Below, piece by piece: positions 1 to 6,673 of a DNA stretch of 12,593 nucleotides. Numbering within the stretch: position 1 is the stretch's first letter; every line of letters starts with the position of its first letter. This DNA is from an uncultured Lachnospiraceae bacterium (GTDB lineage: Bacteria; Bacillota_A; Clostridia; Lachnospirales; Lachnospiraceae). The notes beneath the pieces are model-generated. The model ran no database searches and was not told the origin of the DNA. It saw nothing but the letters and a program-made list of their open reading frames with translations. The position numbers and the translations under genes were made by a program. Where the stretch lies: positions 1-12,593 of the forward strand of contig CAMWWS010000040.1 of assembly GCA_947178085.1 (NCBI GenBank). The letters run 5' to 3'.

Positions 1-738
1 ATCGTGGGAATCTCGATTATGATCAATAATCTTAGCAGGATTCCTCTGGGAGCTCTGACTTTTGTCCTCAACCTTCCGTTCCTGATCGTCGGTATGCGGA
101 AGCTGGGGAAAAAATTTATTGCCAAATCTGCGGTTGCCATGGTAACATTTTCGATTTTTCTGGAAATATTTGCACCTCTTACGGATATGACGCATGATTA
201 TCTTCTGGCCGTATGTTTCGGCGGAGTGTTTCTGGGAGTAGGCGTGGGGCTTGTCATTCGCTCCGGCGGCTGCTTAGATGGAACGGAGACTGTGGCAATT
301 TTTCTGAACCGACGTTTTAATCTTCCGGTGGGACAGACGGTTCTTTTCATCAATGTCATGATCTATACGATCGCAGGTAAAATGTTTGGATTTGACAGGG
401 CTATGTATAGCCTTTTGACGTATTTTATCACGTCGAAGGTGATCGATTTTGTAGAGACAGGCGTAGAGCAGGCAAAAGCCGCCATGATAATCACTAATGA
501 GGGACGTGAGATTGCGGATGAAATCTATAAGAAGATGGGGCGTACAGTGACAATCTTGGAAGGCGAGGGTCTGATTAGTGGGAAAAAGGTAATCCTCTAC
601 TGCGTACTGAACCGGCTTGAGATTTATCAACTAAAGCAACTGATCAATGAAGTAGATGCGAGTGCTTTTATCACGATTAGTGATGTGTCAGAGATTATTG
701 GAAATCATATTAAGAAGATAGCAGATAAAGATAAGTAA
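1..738 (+). CDS. YitT family membrane protein, 5' end cut off by window edge
   Basis: The frame is open from the first base (an in-frame ATC precedes a GTG at position 4), so the start lies outside the window and about 40 N-terminal residues are probably missing. The visible 245 residues show hydrophobic segments (for example the stretches around ALTFVLNLPFLIVG and AVCFGGVFLGVGVGLVIRSGG) and then a soluble C-terminal domain of about 80 residues beginning near ITNEGREIADEIYKK. This is the family layout: a YitT membrane domain followed by a DUF2179 domain. The glycine-rich IRSGGCLDGTETVAIFLNRR segment is typical. Members are integral membrane proteins of unknown transport or regulatory role. 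The gene stands alone with its own terminator and is not obviously connected to the operon downstream. The family assignment is firm and the function is not. Confidence 0.85.
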   Translation: MVGISIMINNLSRIPLGALTFVLNLPFLIVGMRKLGKKFIAKSAVAMVTFSIFLEIFAPLTDMTHDYLLAVCFGGVFLGVGVGLVIRSGGCLDGTETVAIFLNRRFNLPVGQTVLFINVMIYTIAGKMFGFDRAMYSLLTYFITSKVIDFVETGVEQAKAAMIITNEGREIADEIYKKMGRTVTILEGEGLISGKKVILYCVLNRLEIYQLKQLINEVDASAFITISDVSEIIGNHIKKIADKDK

Positions 739-780
739 TAAAGCGATATGTATTATATTAATTAAAATAAACATTATAAG

Positions 781-810
781 AAAAGAGGTTTATTCCTCTT
801 TTTTCTTTTT
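781..810 (+). terminator. intrinsic terminator after the YitT gene
   Basis: A perfect 8-bp stem AAAAGAGG (781-788) / CCTCTTTT (795-802) has a 6-base loop and is followed by a T-rich tail to 810. It lies 42 bases after the yitT-type stop codon and before the promoter of the next operon, so the two units are separated. Confidence 0.85.
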
Positions 811-840
811 ATCTAAGCAAATATTAAAAAATTTTAAATA

Positions 841-877
841 TTACCCTGCGTAATATATTGCTTGTGACGCTGCGTAA
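841..877 (+). promoter_or_regulatory. two tandem 13-bp dyads, candidate MerR operators
   Basis: The first dyad is TTACCCTGCGTAA (841-853) and the second is TGACGCTGCGTAA (865-877). Each is an inverted repeat around a central T with one mismatched pair out of six. The shared core CTGCGTAA recurs at a 24-bp offset. The second copy lies between the -35 and -10 boxes, where MerR-family dimers bind. The first lies just upstream of the -35. The binding protein is inferred from position only. Confidence 0.5.
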
Positions 878-888
878 TGTTGTAAAAT
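858..888 (+). promoter_or_regulatory. MerR-type promoter with 19-bp spacer
   Basis: A -35 box TTGCTT (858-863) and a -10 box TAAAAT (883-888) are separated by 19 bp (864-882). That overlong spacer is the signature of promoters activated by MerR-family proteins, which untwist the DNA to realign the two boxes. A 13-bp dyad sits inside the spacer. An AT-rich tract (about 818-842) lies just upstream. The predicted start point near 895 leaves only a short leader before the ribosome binding site. The regulator encoded immediately downstream is the likely ligand-responsive activator or autorepressor. Confidence 0.6.
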
Positions 889-897
889 CAGCAGTGT

Positions 898-904
898 AAG
901 GAGG
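898..904 (+). promoter_or_regulatory. ribosome binding site fixing the merR-like start at 913
   Basis: AAGGAGG (898-904) sits 8 bases before ATG 913. A GTG at 904 opens the same frame three codons earlier but overlaps this Shine-Dalgarno sequence, so it is not the start. Confidence 0.8.
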
Positions 905-912
905 TGAAAGCT

Positions 913-1647
913 ATGTCAAAATACACGACTGGAGAAATTGCGAAGCTCTGCGGCGTATCAGTCAGAACGGTGCAGTACTATGATACTCGTGGAATTTTGA
1001 TACCCAGCGAACTCTCAGAGGGTGGCAGAAGACTTTATTCAGAGGATGACTTCAAGCGAATGAAGATCATATGTTTTCTTCGTGACGCCGGTATCTCTAT
1101 TAATAATATAGGAGAATTGCTGTCAGGAGACAATCCCGGAAGTGTTATTTCCGTTCTGCTTGAACAACAGGAGCAGTTTCTTCGGGAAGAAGTAAATGAA
1201 AGACAAGCAAAACTTGATATGCTTGATGGGATAAAAAAGGAGCTTAAGAGCGTTGAAAATTTCTCCGTTGAATCTATCGGTGATATAGCTTATGCAATGG
1301 AAAACAAGAAGAAAATGAGACAGTTACATGCAATCCTGCTGATTACAGGTATCCCTATTTCCATACTTCAATGGGCATCTATCATTCTGTGGATTGCCGC
1401 AGGAATATGGTGGCTTTTTGTCCTTTATGTCTTAGCATTCATTCCATATGTGGTTTGGGTAACAAACTTTTATTTCAAAAGAGTTGCGTATATCTGTCCA
1501 CAGTGCCACGAGATATTTAAGCCTAATTTCAAAAAGGCTTTTTGGGCGAGCCATACCCCGACACTCAGAAAATTGACCTGTACCTGCTGTGGGTATAAAG
1601 GATTCTGCGTGGAAACTTATGGAAAGGAGGAAAAAAAGAATGGATAA
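913..1647 (+). CDS. MerR regulator with membrane hairpin and C-terminal zinc ribbon
   Basis: This 244-aa protein begins with a complete MerR winged-helix domain (residues about 4-70: YTTGEIAKLCGVSVRTVQYYD, then the wing SEGGRRLYSEDD). A helical linker follows (about 75-115), of the kind that forms the MerR dimer coiled coil. Residues about 138-188 are almost wholly hydrophobic and look like two closely spaced membrane helices, which would place both ends in the cytoplasm. The C-terminus has CX2C pairs at C195/C198 and C223/C226, 24 residues apart between the pairs, a probable zinc ribbon. The protein is likely a membrane-anchored transcription factor controlling its own operon through the 19-bp-spacer promoter. 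Its stop overlaps the next start by 8 bases, which implies translational coupling. The MerR domain is certain. The membrane sensing role is inference. Confidence 0.9.
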   Translation: MSKYTTGEIAKLCGVSVRTVQYYDTRGILIPSELSEGGRRLYSEDDFKRMKIICFLRDAGISINNIGELLSGDNPGSVISVLLEQQEQFLREEVNERQAKLDMLDGIKKELKSVENFSVESIGDIAYAMENKKKMRQLHAILLITGIPISILQWASIILWIAAGIWWLFVLYVLAFIPYVVWVTNFYFKRVAYICPQCHEIFKPNFKKAFWASHTPTLRKLTCTCCGYKGFCVETYGKEEKKNG

Positions 1648-1843
1648 GATTATGGAATTTCTTCCGTTTTTGATTCCGTTGGCAATCGCTGAGTTTGCTC
1701 TGTTGGGTTACACGCTTTTTCACATTTTAACCCATAAGAATTATAAAAGAGGCAATCGTACTCTGTGGCTCGTTGTTGCGATTGTCGGCATGGAGTTTAT
1801 CGGTCCGATCCTGTACTTCCTGCTTGGAAAGGAGGACGACTGA
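1640..1843 (+). CDS. small two-helix PLDc_N-type membrane protein
   Basis: A 67-aa protein starts at ATG 1640 behind GGAAAGGAGG (1621-1630), inside the 3' end of the MerR gene. It consists of two hydrophobic helices (about residues 6-30 and 41-63) joined by a basic loop (HKNYKRGNR), with an acidic tail after a PILYFLLGK motif. This matches the short PLDc_N (phospholipase D/nuclease N-terminal) family, which has no nuclease residues. Such proteins commonly sit directly before ABC-2 exporter genes in Bacillota. B. subtilis YxlE, upstream of YxlF/YxlG, is an example. It is probably an accessory or regulatory membrane subunit of the following transporter. The role is inferred from context. Confidence 0.8.
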   Translation: MDKIMEFLPFLIPLAIAEFALLGYTLFHILTHKNYKRGNRTLWLVVAIVGMEFIGPILYFLLGKEDD

Positions 1844-1844
1844 C

Positions 1845-2741
1845 ATGGATGTGCTGGCAATACAAAACCTGAAAAAGAATTTTGGCAGCAAAGAAGTACT
1901 TTGCGGGATTGATCTGTCTGTACCTGAACACAGCATTTTCGGATTTATCGGTAAAAACGGCGCAGGAAAAACAACGACGATGAAGGCAATTCTTGGACTT
2001 CTAAAACCGGACAGTGGTGAAGTTTATGTCATGGGGGAAAAAGTGCATTTCGGGCAGACCGGTACCAATCGTTACATCGGATATCTGCCTGATGTGCCGG
2101 AATTTTATTCCTATATGACGCCGCTTGAATATCTGAATTTTTGCGGAGAGGTAAGCGGGATGGACAAATCCGATATTGTTGCGAGAAGCAAGGAACTCAT
2201 AGATCTGGTTGGTCTTGGAAAGGAACGCCACCGCATCAAAGGATTTTCAAGGGGGATGAAGCAACGTCTGGGAATTGCACAGGCACTTCTAAACCGGCCC
2301 AAACTGCTTATCTGTGATGAGCCGACATCAGCGCTTGATCCTGTAGGGCGTAAGGAAATTTTGGATATTCTTCTTGCAGCAAGGGAACAGACAACAGTGC
2401 TTTTTTCCACGCACATTCTTTCTGATGTGGAACGAATCTGCACTGCAGCAGCTTTTTTGAATAACGGAAAAATCGCCATGCAGGGAACTATTGCAGAACT
2501 GCGAAACAAGCGGTCATCTGACGGATTTATCATCGAAACAGAACAAAAAGGAGATACCGATACACTTATAAAAACATTTGGCGACCTCCGACGCACGGAA
2601 CAAAATGCGCTTGTTTTTCATGGCAGCGAGGAGCGTTTCTTTGCCATCATGCAATATGTTGCTGAAAATAGAATACCCGTACAGAAAATTGAACGAATAG
2701 AGCCAACGCTTGAATCAATGTTTTTGGAGGTTACAAAATGA
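1845..2741 (+). CDS. ABC exporter ATP-binding protein (YxlF/BcrA type)
   Basis: The start is ATG 1845, one base after the preceding stop, with GGAAAGGAGG (1826-1835) as ribosome binding site, giving 298 aa. The nucleotide-binding domain is complete. Walker A is GKNGAGKTT at residues 36-44. The signature is FSRGMKQR, the non-LSGGQ variant usual in BcrA/YxlF ATPases. Walker B is LLICDEPTSALDP, and the H-loop is STHILSD. A C-terminal extension of about 80 residues, ending ESMFLEVTK, is also typical of the DrrA/BcrA-like exporter class. It powers the permease encoded next, with which it shares an ATGA stop/start overlap. Related systems export peptides or antibiotics, or act in envelope stress. 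The substrate here is unknown. Confidence 0.93.
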   Translation: MDVLAIQNLKKNFGSKEVLCGIDLSVPEHSIFGFIGKNGAGKTTTMKAILGLLKPDSGEVYVMGEKVHFGQTGTNRYIGYLPDVPEFYSYMTPLEYLNFCGEVSGMDKSDIVARSKELIDLVGLGKERHRIKGFSRGMKQRLGIAQALLNRPKLLICDEPTSALDPVGRKEILDILLAAREQTTVLFSTHILSDVERICTAAAFLNNGKIAMQGTIAELRNKRSSDGFIIETEQKGDTDTLIKTFGDLRRTEQNALVFHGSEERFFAIMQYVAENRIPVQKIERIEPTLESMFLEVTK

Positions 2742-3508
2742 AGTCATTGCTTGCTTTTATGAAAAAAGAGTATCTTGAAGTTACACGGACAGGAAAAATC
2801 ATTATTCTCATACTGCTGTTTGTCCTGTTTGGTATTATGAATCCTGCGATTGCGAAGCTGACGCCGTGGTTAATGGAAATGCAGTCAGAAACACTGGCAG
2901 AAAGTGGGTTGATTGTCACAAATATTCAGGTAGATGCAATGACTTCATGGACACAGTTTTTCAAGAACATTCCCATGGCGCTTATTGCTTATGTATTAAT
3001 TTTCAGCGATATATTTACGAAAGAATACAAATCAGGAACATTGTTACTTGTGCTGACAAAAGGCTTATCGAGATACAAAGTTGTGCTTGCAAAAACTTTA
3101 CTGTTACTGTCGCTTTGGACATTAGGCTACGGGATTTGCTTCGCAATTACATATGGCTATAATGCTTATTTTTGGGATAACGGTGTTGCTGATAACATAT
3201 TTTCCTCGGTAGCTATATGGTGGCTGTTCGGTGTATGGGTGATATGTCTTGTTGTCCTGTTCTCGTCACTGCTGCAGAATACCACAGGAGTTTCCCTGTG
3301 TACCGGCGGGACGGTGCTTTTAGCGTATTTATTGAGCATCATACCTAAAGTAAAGGCGTATTCACCTACGATGCTGATGGATACTAATTCACTTTTGATT
3401 GGTGCTGAGGGAGCTGACACATATATAAAAGCTGTCGTTGTTGCGGCTGCATTGTGTATAGTATGCGTTGCTGTTAGTTTGCCGGTTATAAACAAAAAAG
3501 AGATTTAG
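2738..3508 (+). CDS. ABC-2 type permease (YxlG-like)
   Basis: This 256-aa integral membrane protein overlaps the ATPase stop by ATGA (2738-2741). It opens with the ABC-2 N-terminal pattern (FMKKEYLEVTRTGK followed by the first hydrophobic helix). It has an extracytoplasmic loop rich in polar residues, then the characteristic IFTKEYKSGTLLLVLTKGLSR coupling segment at about residues 91-111. About six membrane helices can be counted. The length agrees with the YxlG-type single-domain permease, which would dimerise with two copies of the ATPase. It is the last gene of the operon. Only 11 bases separate it from the convergent cysG stop, and no terminator is visible there. Confidence 0.9.
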   Translation: MKSLLAFMKKEYLEVTRTGKIIILILLFVLFGIMNPAIAKLTPWLMEMQSETLAESGLIVTNIQVDAMTSWTQFFKNIPMALIAYVLIFSDIFTKEYKSGTLLLVLTKGLSRYKVVLAKTLLLLSLWTLGYGICFAITYGYNAYFWDNGVADNIFSSVAIWWLFGVWVICLVVLFSSLLQNTTGVSLCTGGTVLLAYLLSIIPKVKAYSPTMLMDTNSLLIGAEGADTYIKAVVVAAALCIVCVAVSLPVINKKEI

Positions 3509-3519
3509 TGAGGTCCTTT

Positions 3520-4872
3520 CTATTGGTCGAGTGGGGCGGATAGGTCCATAGCCGTCACATCGCCAACTATAATGATTGCCGGTGCGGATACATTGGCATC
3601 TTTTACAGCCTGCTCAAGTTGGGAGAGCGGTGCGCGAACCCGAATAGGGTTTGGCGCATTGCCGCCGGAGACCACGGCAGAAGGCGTGTTTTCATCTTTG
3701 CCGGCTGCCATCAACCGTGTGATGATGGTAGACAGTCGTTCTAAGCCCATTAGAAATACCAGCGTACCTGACAGCTTTGCCAGAGCATCAAAATCTGCCG
3801 GTAATCCGTCCGGCGTGTCGGCGGTATGGGCTGTAATGATATGCAGACTACGGCTTATTCCACGATGGGTAACAGGAATTCCCGCCTCAGCCGCTATGCC
3901 GATTGCAGATGGAATGCCCGGAATCTCCTGACAGGAAATTCCGGCAGCTTTTAATGCCAGTATCTCTTCGCCGCCGCGTCCAAAGAGGTAGGGGTCCCCG
4001 CCTTTCAGACGAACCACTTGTAAGCCGGAACGTGCCAATTCGATAAGCTTCCGGTTGATTTCGGTCTGTGATGCGGCATGTACTCCGCTGCGCTTACCCA
4101 TGTAGAAGCGTTTGGCAGATTCCGGTACTACATCCAGCAAGGCCGGATCGATCAGGTCATCATACACCACTGCCTGACACTGCTGCAGCAGCCGCAATCC
4201 GCGCATGGTGATAAGATCTGATTTACCGCAGCCTGCGCCCACTAACGCAACGCTGCCAAGCGGTTTGTCGGCAATATATTTTTCAGTTTCCGCCTGCGAC
4301 AACGGTGCGCCTTTTGCCATGCAGGCGTCAAACAGTCTGCGAAACACCGCTGCACGCTTATTCTGTTCCGGTATGGAAGCTTTCAGTGTCGGGCGTAGAG
4401 ACTCTAACCATGAAAGAAGCTTGTCTAAACCTTCAGGAAGCAGTTCCTTCAATCTTTCTTTAAAATATGCCGCCGCTACAGGGCTTGCTCCGCCGGTGGA
4501 AATACCCGCTGAGAAAGAACCCTGTTGTACCAATGCCGGAAACAGGAAACTGCAAAGCGCCGGATCATCTGCCACATTTACTGGAATATGGCGTTTCCTA
4601 CAAAGAACGGAGATTTTGCGATTTATGGTTTTATTGTTTGTAGCGGTAATGACCAGCGAAGGGCGTGGACGCAGATCAGAAGTATTGAAACTACGTTTGC
4701 GCAGCTTCACATTATGAAGCGATTCAAATTCTGGCAGGATGTGTGGTGCGACCACTGTTGGGAGCACACCGTAAGGCATCAGCTTTTGCAGCTTGCGAAG
4801 CGCGACAGTTCCACCGCCAACAATCAGAACAGGTTTATTTTTTAAATCTATGAATATAGGAAAATAGGGCAT
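3520..4872 (-). CDS. cysG: fused siroheme synthase: precorrin-2 dehydrogenase/ferrochelatase plus uroporphyrinogen-III methyltransferase
   Basis: The 450-aa length and domain order match enterobacterial CysG. Residues 1-150 form the NAD-dependent precorrin-2 dehydrogenase/sirohydrochlorin ferrochelatase (LIVGGGTVALRKL at 16-28). D102, in VADDPALCSF, aligns with the CysG aspartate needed for dehydrogenation and chelation. Residues about 207-445 form the SAM-dependent uroporphyrinogen-III C-methyltransferase (VVRLKGGDPYLFGRGGEE, then PVTHRG, then TLVFLMG). Together they convert uroporphyrinogen III to siroheme, with Fe2+ inserted last. The usual GAGPGD loop of the methyltransferase reads GAGCGK (212-217), so the conserved Asp is a Lys. 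The gene starts at ATG 4872 behind AGAAGGAAGG, 29 bases after the ABC ATPase stop, so it is the distal gene of the transporter operon. Siroheme is required by the reductase encoded upstream on the same strand. Confidence 0.93.
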   Translation of the reverse strand: MPYFPIFIDLKNKPVLIVGGGTVALRKLQKLMPYGVLPTVVAPHILPEFESLHNVKLRKRSFNTSDLRPRPSLVITATNNKTINRKISVLCRKRHIPVNVADDPALCSFLFPALVQQGSFSAGISTGGASPVAAAYFKERLKELLPEGLDKLLSWLESLRPTLKASIPEQNKRAAVFRRLFDACMAKGAPLSQAETEKYIADKPLGSVALVGAGCGKSDLITMRGLRLLQQCQAVVYDDLIDPALLDVVPESAKRFYMGKRSGVHAASQTEINRKLIELARSGLQVVRLKGGDPYLFGRGGEEILALKAAGISCQEIPGIPSAIGIAAEAGIPVTHRGISRSLHIITAHTADTPDGLPADFDALAKLSGTLVFLMGLERLSTIITRLMAAGKDENTPSAVVSGGNAPNPIRVRAPLSQLEQAVKDANVSAPAIIIVGDVTAMDLSAPLDQ

Positions 4873-4901
4873 TTTTATAACCTTCCTTCTTTATCAATCT
4901 T

Positions 4902-5663
4902 TTACTTTGGGATACAGTAATATTGCGTACCGTGTGGGGTATTCATACGGTGTACACCTACGCCGAACACCTGCGCAAGAATACCGCTTTGGTAAACGTA
5001 ATCCGGTGTACTGCAACAAAGAAGACTGCCTTCCTGTAATACGGCAATGCAATCCGCTTCACGCAGCGCCAGTGAAATATCGTGAAGTACCAGTACCACT
5101 GCTTTTCCTTCCCGAGCAAGGGAATGAGCGGTCTGCATCATTTGAAACTGGCGGCTGATATCTAAATAAGTGTTAGGTTCATCCATAAAAACAGTTTGTG
5201 TATCCTGTGCCAGAGCCATTGCTAAATATACGCCCTGGCGTTGACCGCCGCTGAGCTGACTGACATTGGTATCCTCGTGCTGCAGGCTGCCAGTGGACTC
5301 CATAGCTTTGCGGGAAATGGCATAATCCTGCCGGCTGTAGTATCTGGGATAGGTCAGATATGGAAAACGTCCGTGCAGAACCATTCGCAGTGCCTGAATA
5401 GAGGGCGTGTTTCGGCTTTGGGTCAGAAACGCTGCTTTTTGGGCAATCTGCCTGTGCTTCAGCTGCCGGATGTCCACGCCGTCATACAAAACCTCACCGT
5501 TCATTGAAGGCAGCAGTCCAAGCGCAGCTTTCAGCAGAGTTGACTTTCCGCTGCCGTTAGGACCGATCAGAACAGTTACTTTTCCCGGTAGAAAATCCAT
5601 CGTAATGTTCTGTATAATAGGTTTTCCCAAATATCCGGCAGAGAGATTGTTAAGTTGAATCAT
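4902..5663 (-). CDS. metal-chelate ABC importer ATPase (FecE/FepC/BtuD type)
   Basis: This 253-aa cytoplasmic ATPase has Walker A GPNGSGKST (residues 34-42), a Q-loop in FLTQSRNTPS, signature LSGGQRQG, Walker B VFMDEPNTYLD and H-loop VLVLHDISLALREAD. The HDISLALREAD pattern and the length are typical of the iron-siderophore/heme/vitamin B12 import family. The start ATG overlaps the permease stop (ATGA, 5660-5663), which is tight operon packing. It would drive uptake through the FecCD-type permease. Sequence alone does not separate siderophore, heme, cobalamin or other chelates. The downstream siroheme gene makes iron or heme the likelier cargo. Confidence 0.92.
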   Translation of the reverse strand: MIQLNNLSAGYLGKPIIQNITMDFLPGKVTVLIGPNGSGKSTLLKAALGLLPSMNGEVLYDGVDIRQLKHRQIAQKAAFLTQSRNTPSIQALRMVLHGRFPYLTYPRYYSRQDYAISRKAMESTGSLQHEDTNVSQLSGGQRQGVYLAMALAQDTQTVFMDEPNTYLDISRQFQMMQTAHSLAREGKAVVLVLHDISLALREADCIAVLQEGSLLCCSTPDYVYQSGILAQVFGVGVHRMNTPHGTQYYCIPK

Positions 5664-6673
5664 GTGCGTACTCCTTTCTGCTTAAACAGAAGCCATAGGA
5701 AGAATGGAACTCCCGCAAAAGCAAGAATGATACCGACTGGCAGCTCAAACGGCGAAAATAAAATTCTTGCCAGCAAATCACACACCATTACAAAGAAAGC
5801 GCCTCCCAGTGCGGAGGAGAGTAACAGTGGCAGGCTGTTTTCGCCTAATAAACGCCGCATCGTATGGGGGACGATCAGACCCACAAAGCCCATCAGTCCG
5901 CAAAAACTCACTGCCGCACCGGCAAGAGCAGCAGCCAGAACCAACAAAATAAAGCGCATAAACTGAACAGAAAGACCGAGGCTTTGAGCTGTATCACTGC
6001 CCAGCGCAAGGATATCCATCTGCTGAGAGAGGGAGAGCGTAATGCCTAAACTTACAAGAATCAATATAGCTGCAGGAGCAAGCTGTTTCATGGTTACGCC
6101 TGTAAAGCCGCCAATGCGAAAATCTGTTATGCCGTTTACTGCATCAGGCACCAGAGTGACCACAGCGTCAATACCGGCACTGAACAAAGTGGATATGGCA
6201 ACGCCTGCGAGAATCACGGTCATACGGGAAGCACCGGTGCGCTGGGACAATGTTGTTACCAAAAGAACGCTGCCCAATGCGCCGCAAAATGCCATAAGGG
6301 GCGTATACTGCTGTGCCAGCGGCGAGACAGCACAGATTAAAGCCACGGCAAATCCCGCGCCGGAATTGACGCCGATAACACCGGGAGACGCAAGCGGATT
6401 ATTCAGAACCGTCTGAATGACCGCACCGGAAACTGCTAAGGCTGCACCCGCCAGCATTGCAGCGCAGGTACGTGGCAGACGGCTGTAAAGTATGATTCGT
6501 GCGGCTATTGAATTAATCTCCCTTCCGGTCAGCACATCAAGCACCTGTACAGGAGATAGTTTCACTGAGCCAATCCACAGGCTGATTATTGCTGTTGCCA
6601 AGGCCAAGATGAATAGCCCTGCAAAAAAAATACCGTTACTGCGCCGGGTAGAGAATATCCGCAAGTTTCTCAT
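5660..6673 (-). CDS. FecCD/BtuC-family metal-chelate importer permease
   Basis: About ten membrane helices can be followed. Family hallmarks are RLPRTCAAMLAGAALAVSGA (first cytoplasmic motif), NNPLASPGVIGVNSGAGF, and FCGLMGFVGLIVPHTMRRLL near the C-terminus, the coupling region that contacts the ATPase. The ATG at 6673 is preferred, giving 337 aa, because a GGGGGGAAG run lies 4-13 bases before it. The ATG at 6694 would add MKDGGKP and a longer overlap. With 6673 the gene still overlaps the end of the binding-protein gene by 38 bases, so translation is probably coupled. The subunit dimerises with two ATPases and receives substrate from the lipoprotein. Confidence 0.92.
   Translation of the reverse strand: MRNLRIFSTRRSNGIFFAGLFILALATAIISLWIGSVKLSPVQVLDVLTGREINSIAARIILYSRLPRTCAAMLAGAALAVSGAVIQTVLNNPLASPGVIGVNSGAGFAVALICAVSPLAQQYTPLMAFCGALGSVLLVTTLSQRTGASRMTVILAGVAISTLFSAGIDAVVTLVPDAVNGITDFRIGGFTGVTMKQLAPAAILILVSLGITLSLSQQMDILALGSDTAQSLGLSVQFMRFILLVLAAALAGAAVSFCGLMGFVGLIVPHTMRRLLGENSLPLLLSSALGGAFFVMVCDLLARILFSPFELPVGIILAFAGVPFFLWLLFKQKGVRT

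Noticed and set aside
862..888. Alternative -35 box TTGTGA at 862-867
   Set aside because: It would leave only a 15-bp spacer to TAAAAT. TTGCTT at 858-863 gives the 19-bp MerR spacing and places the dyad inside it.
904..912. GTG start for the MerR-ABC regulator at 904
   Set aside because: The GTG overlaps the AAGGAGG ribosome binding site. ATG 913 has correct spacing and begins the normal MerR N-terminus.
1773..1844. Upstream extension of the ABC ATPase to 1773
   Set aside because: The extra residues lie inside the PLDc_N gene in another frame and do not belong to the ATPase fold. ATG 1845 has AGGAGG and the canonical start of the domain.
2111..2596. 161-codon minus-strand frame opposite the ABC ATPase
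   Set aside because: It is the complement of conserved Walker and signature coding sequence, and its composition is not protein-like.
4205..4717. 170-codon plus-strand frame opposite cysG
   Set aside because: It lies entirely antisense to a complete, motif-rich gene and shows no recognisable domain or ribosome binding site. It is a shadow frame in GC-richer DNA.
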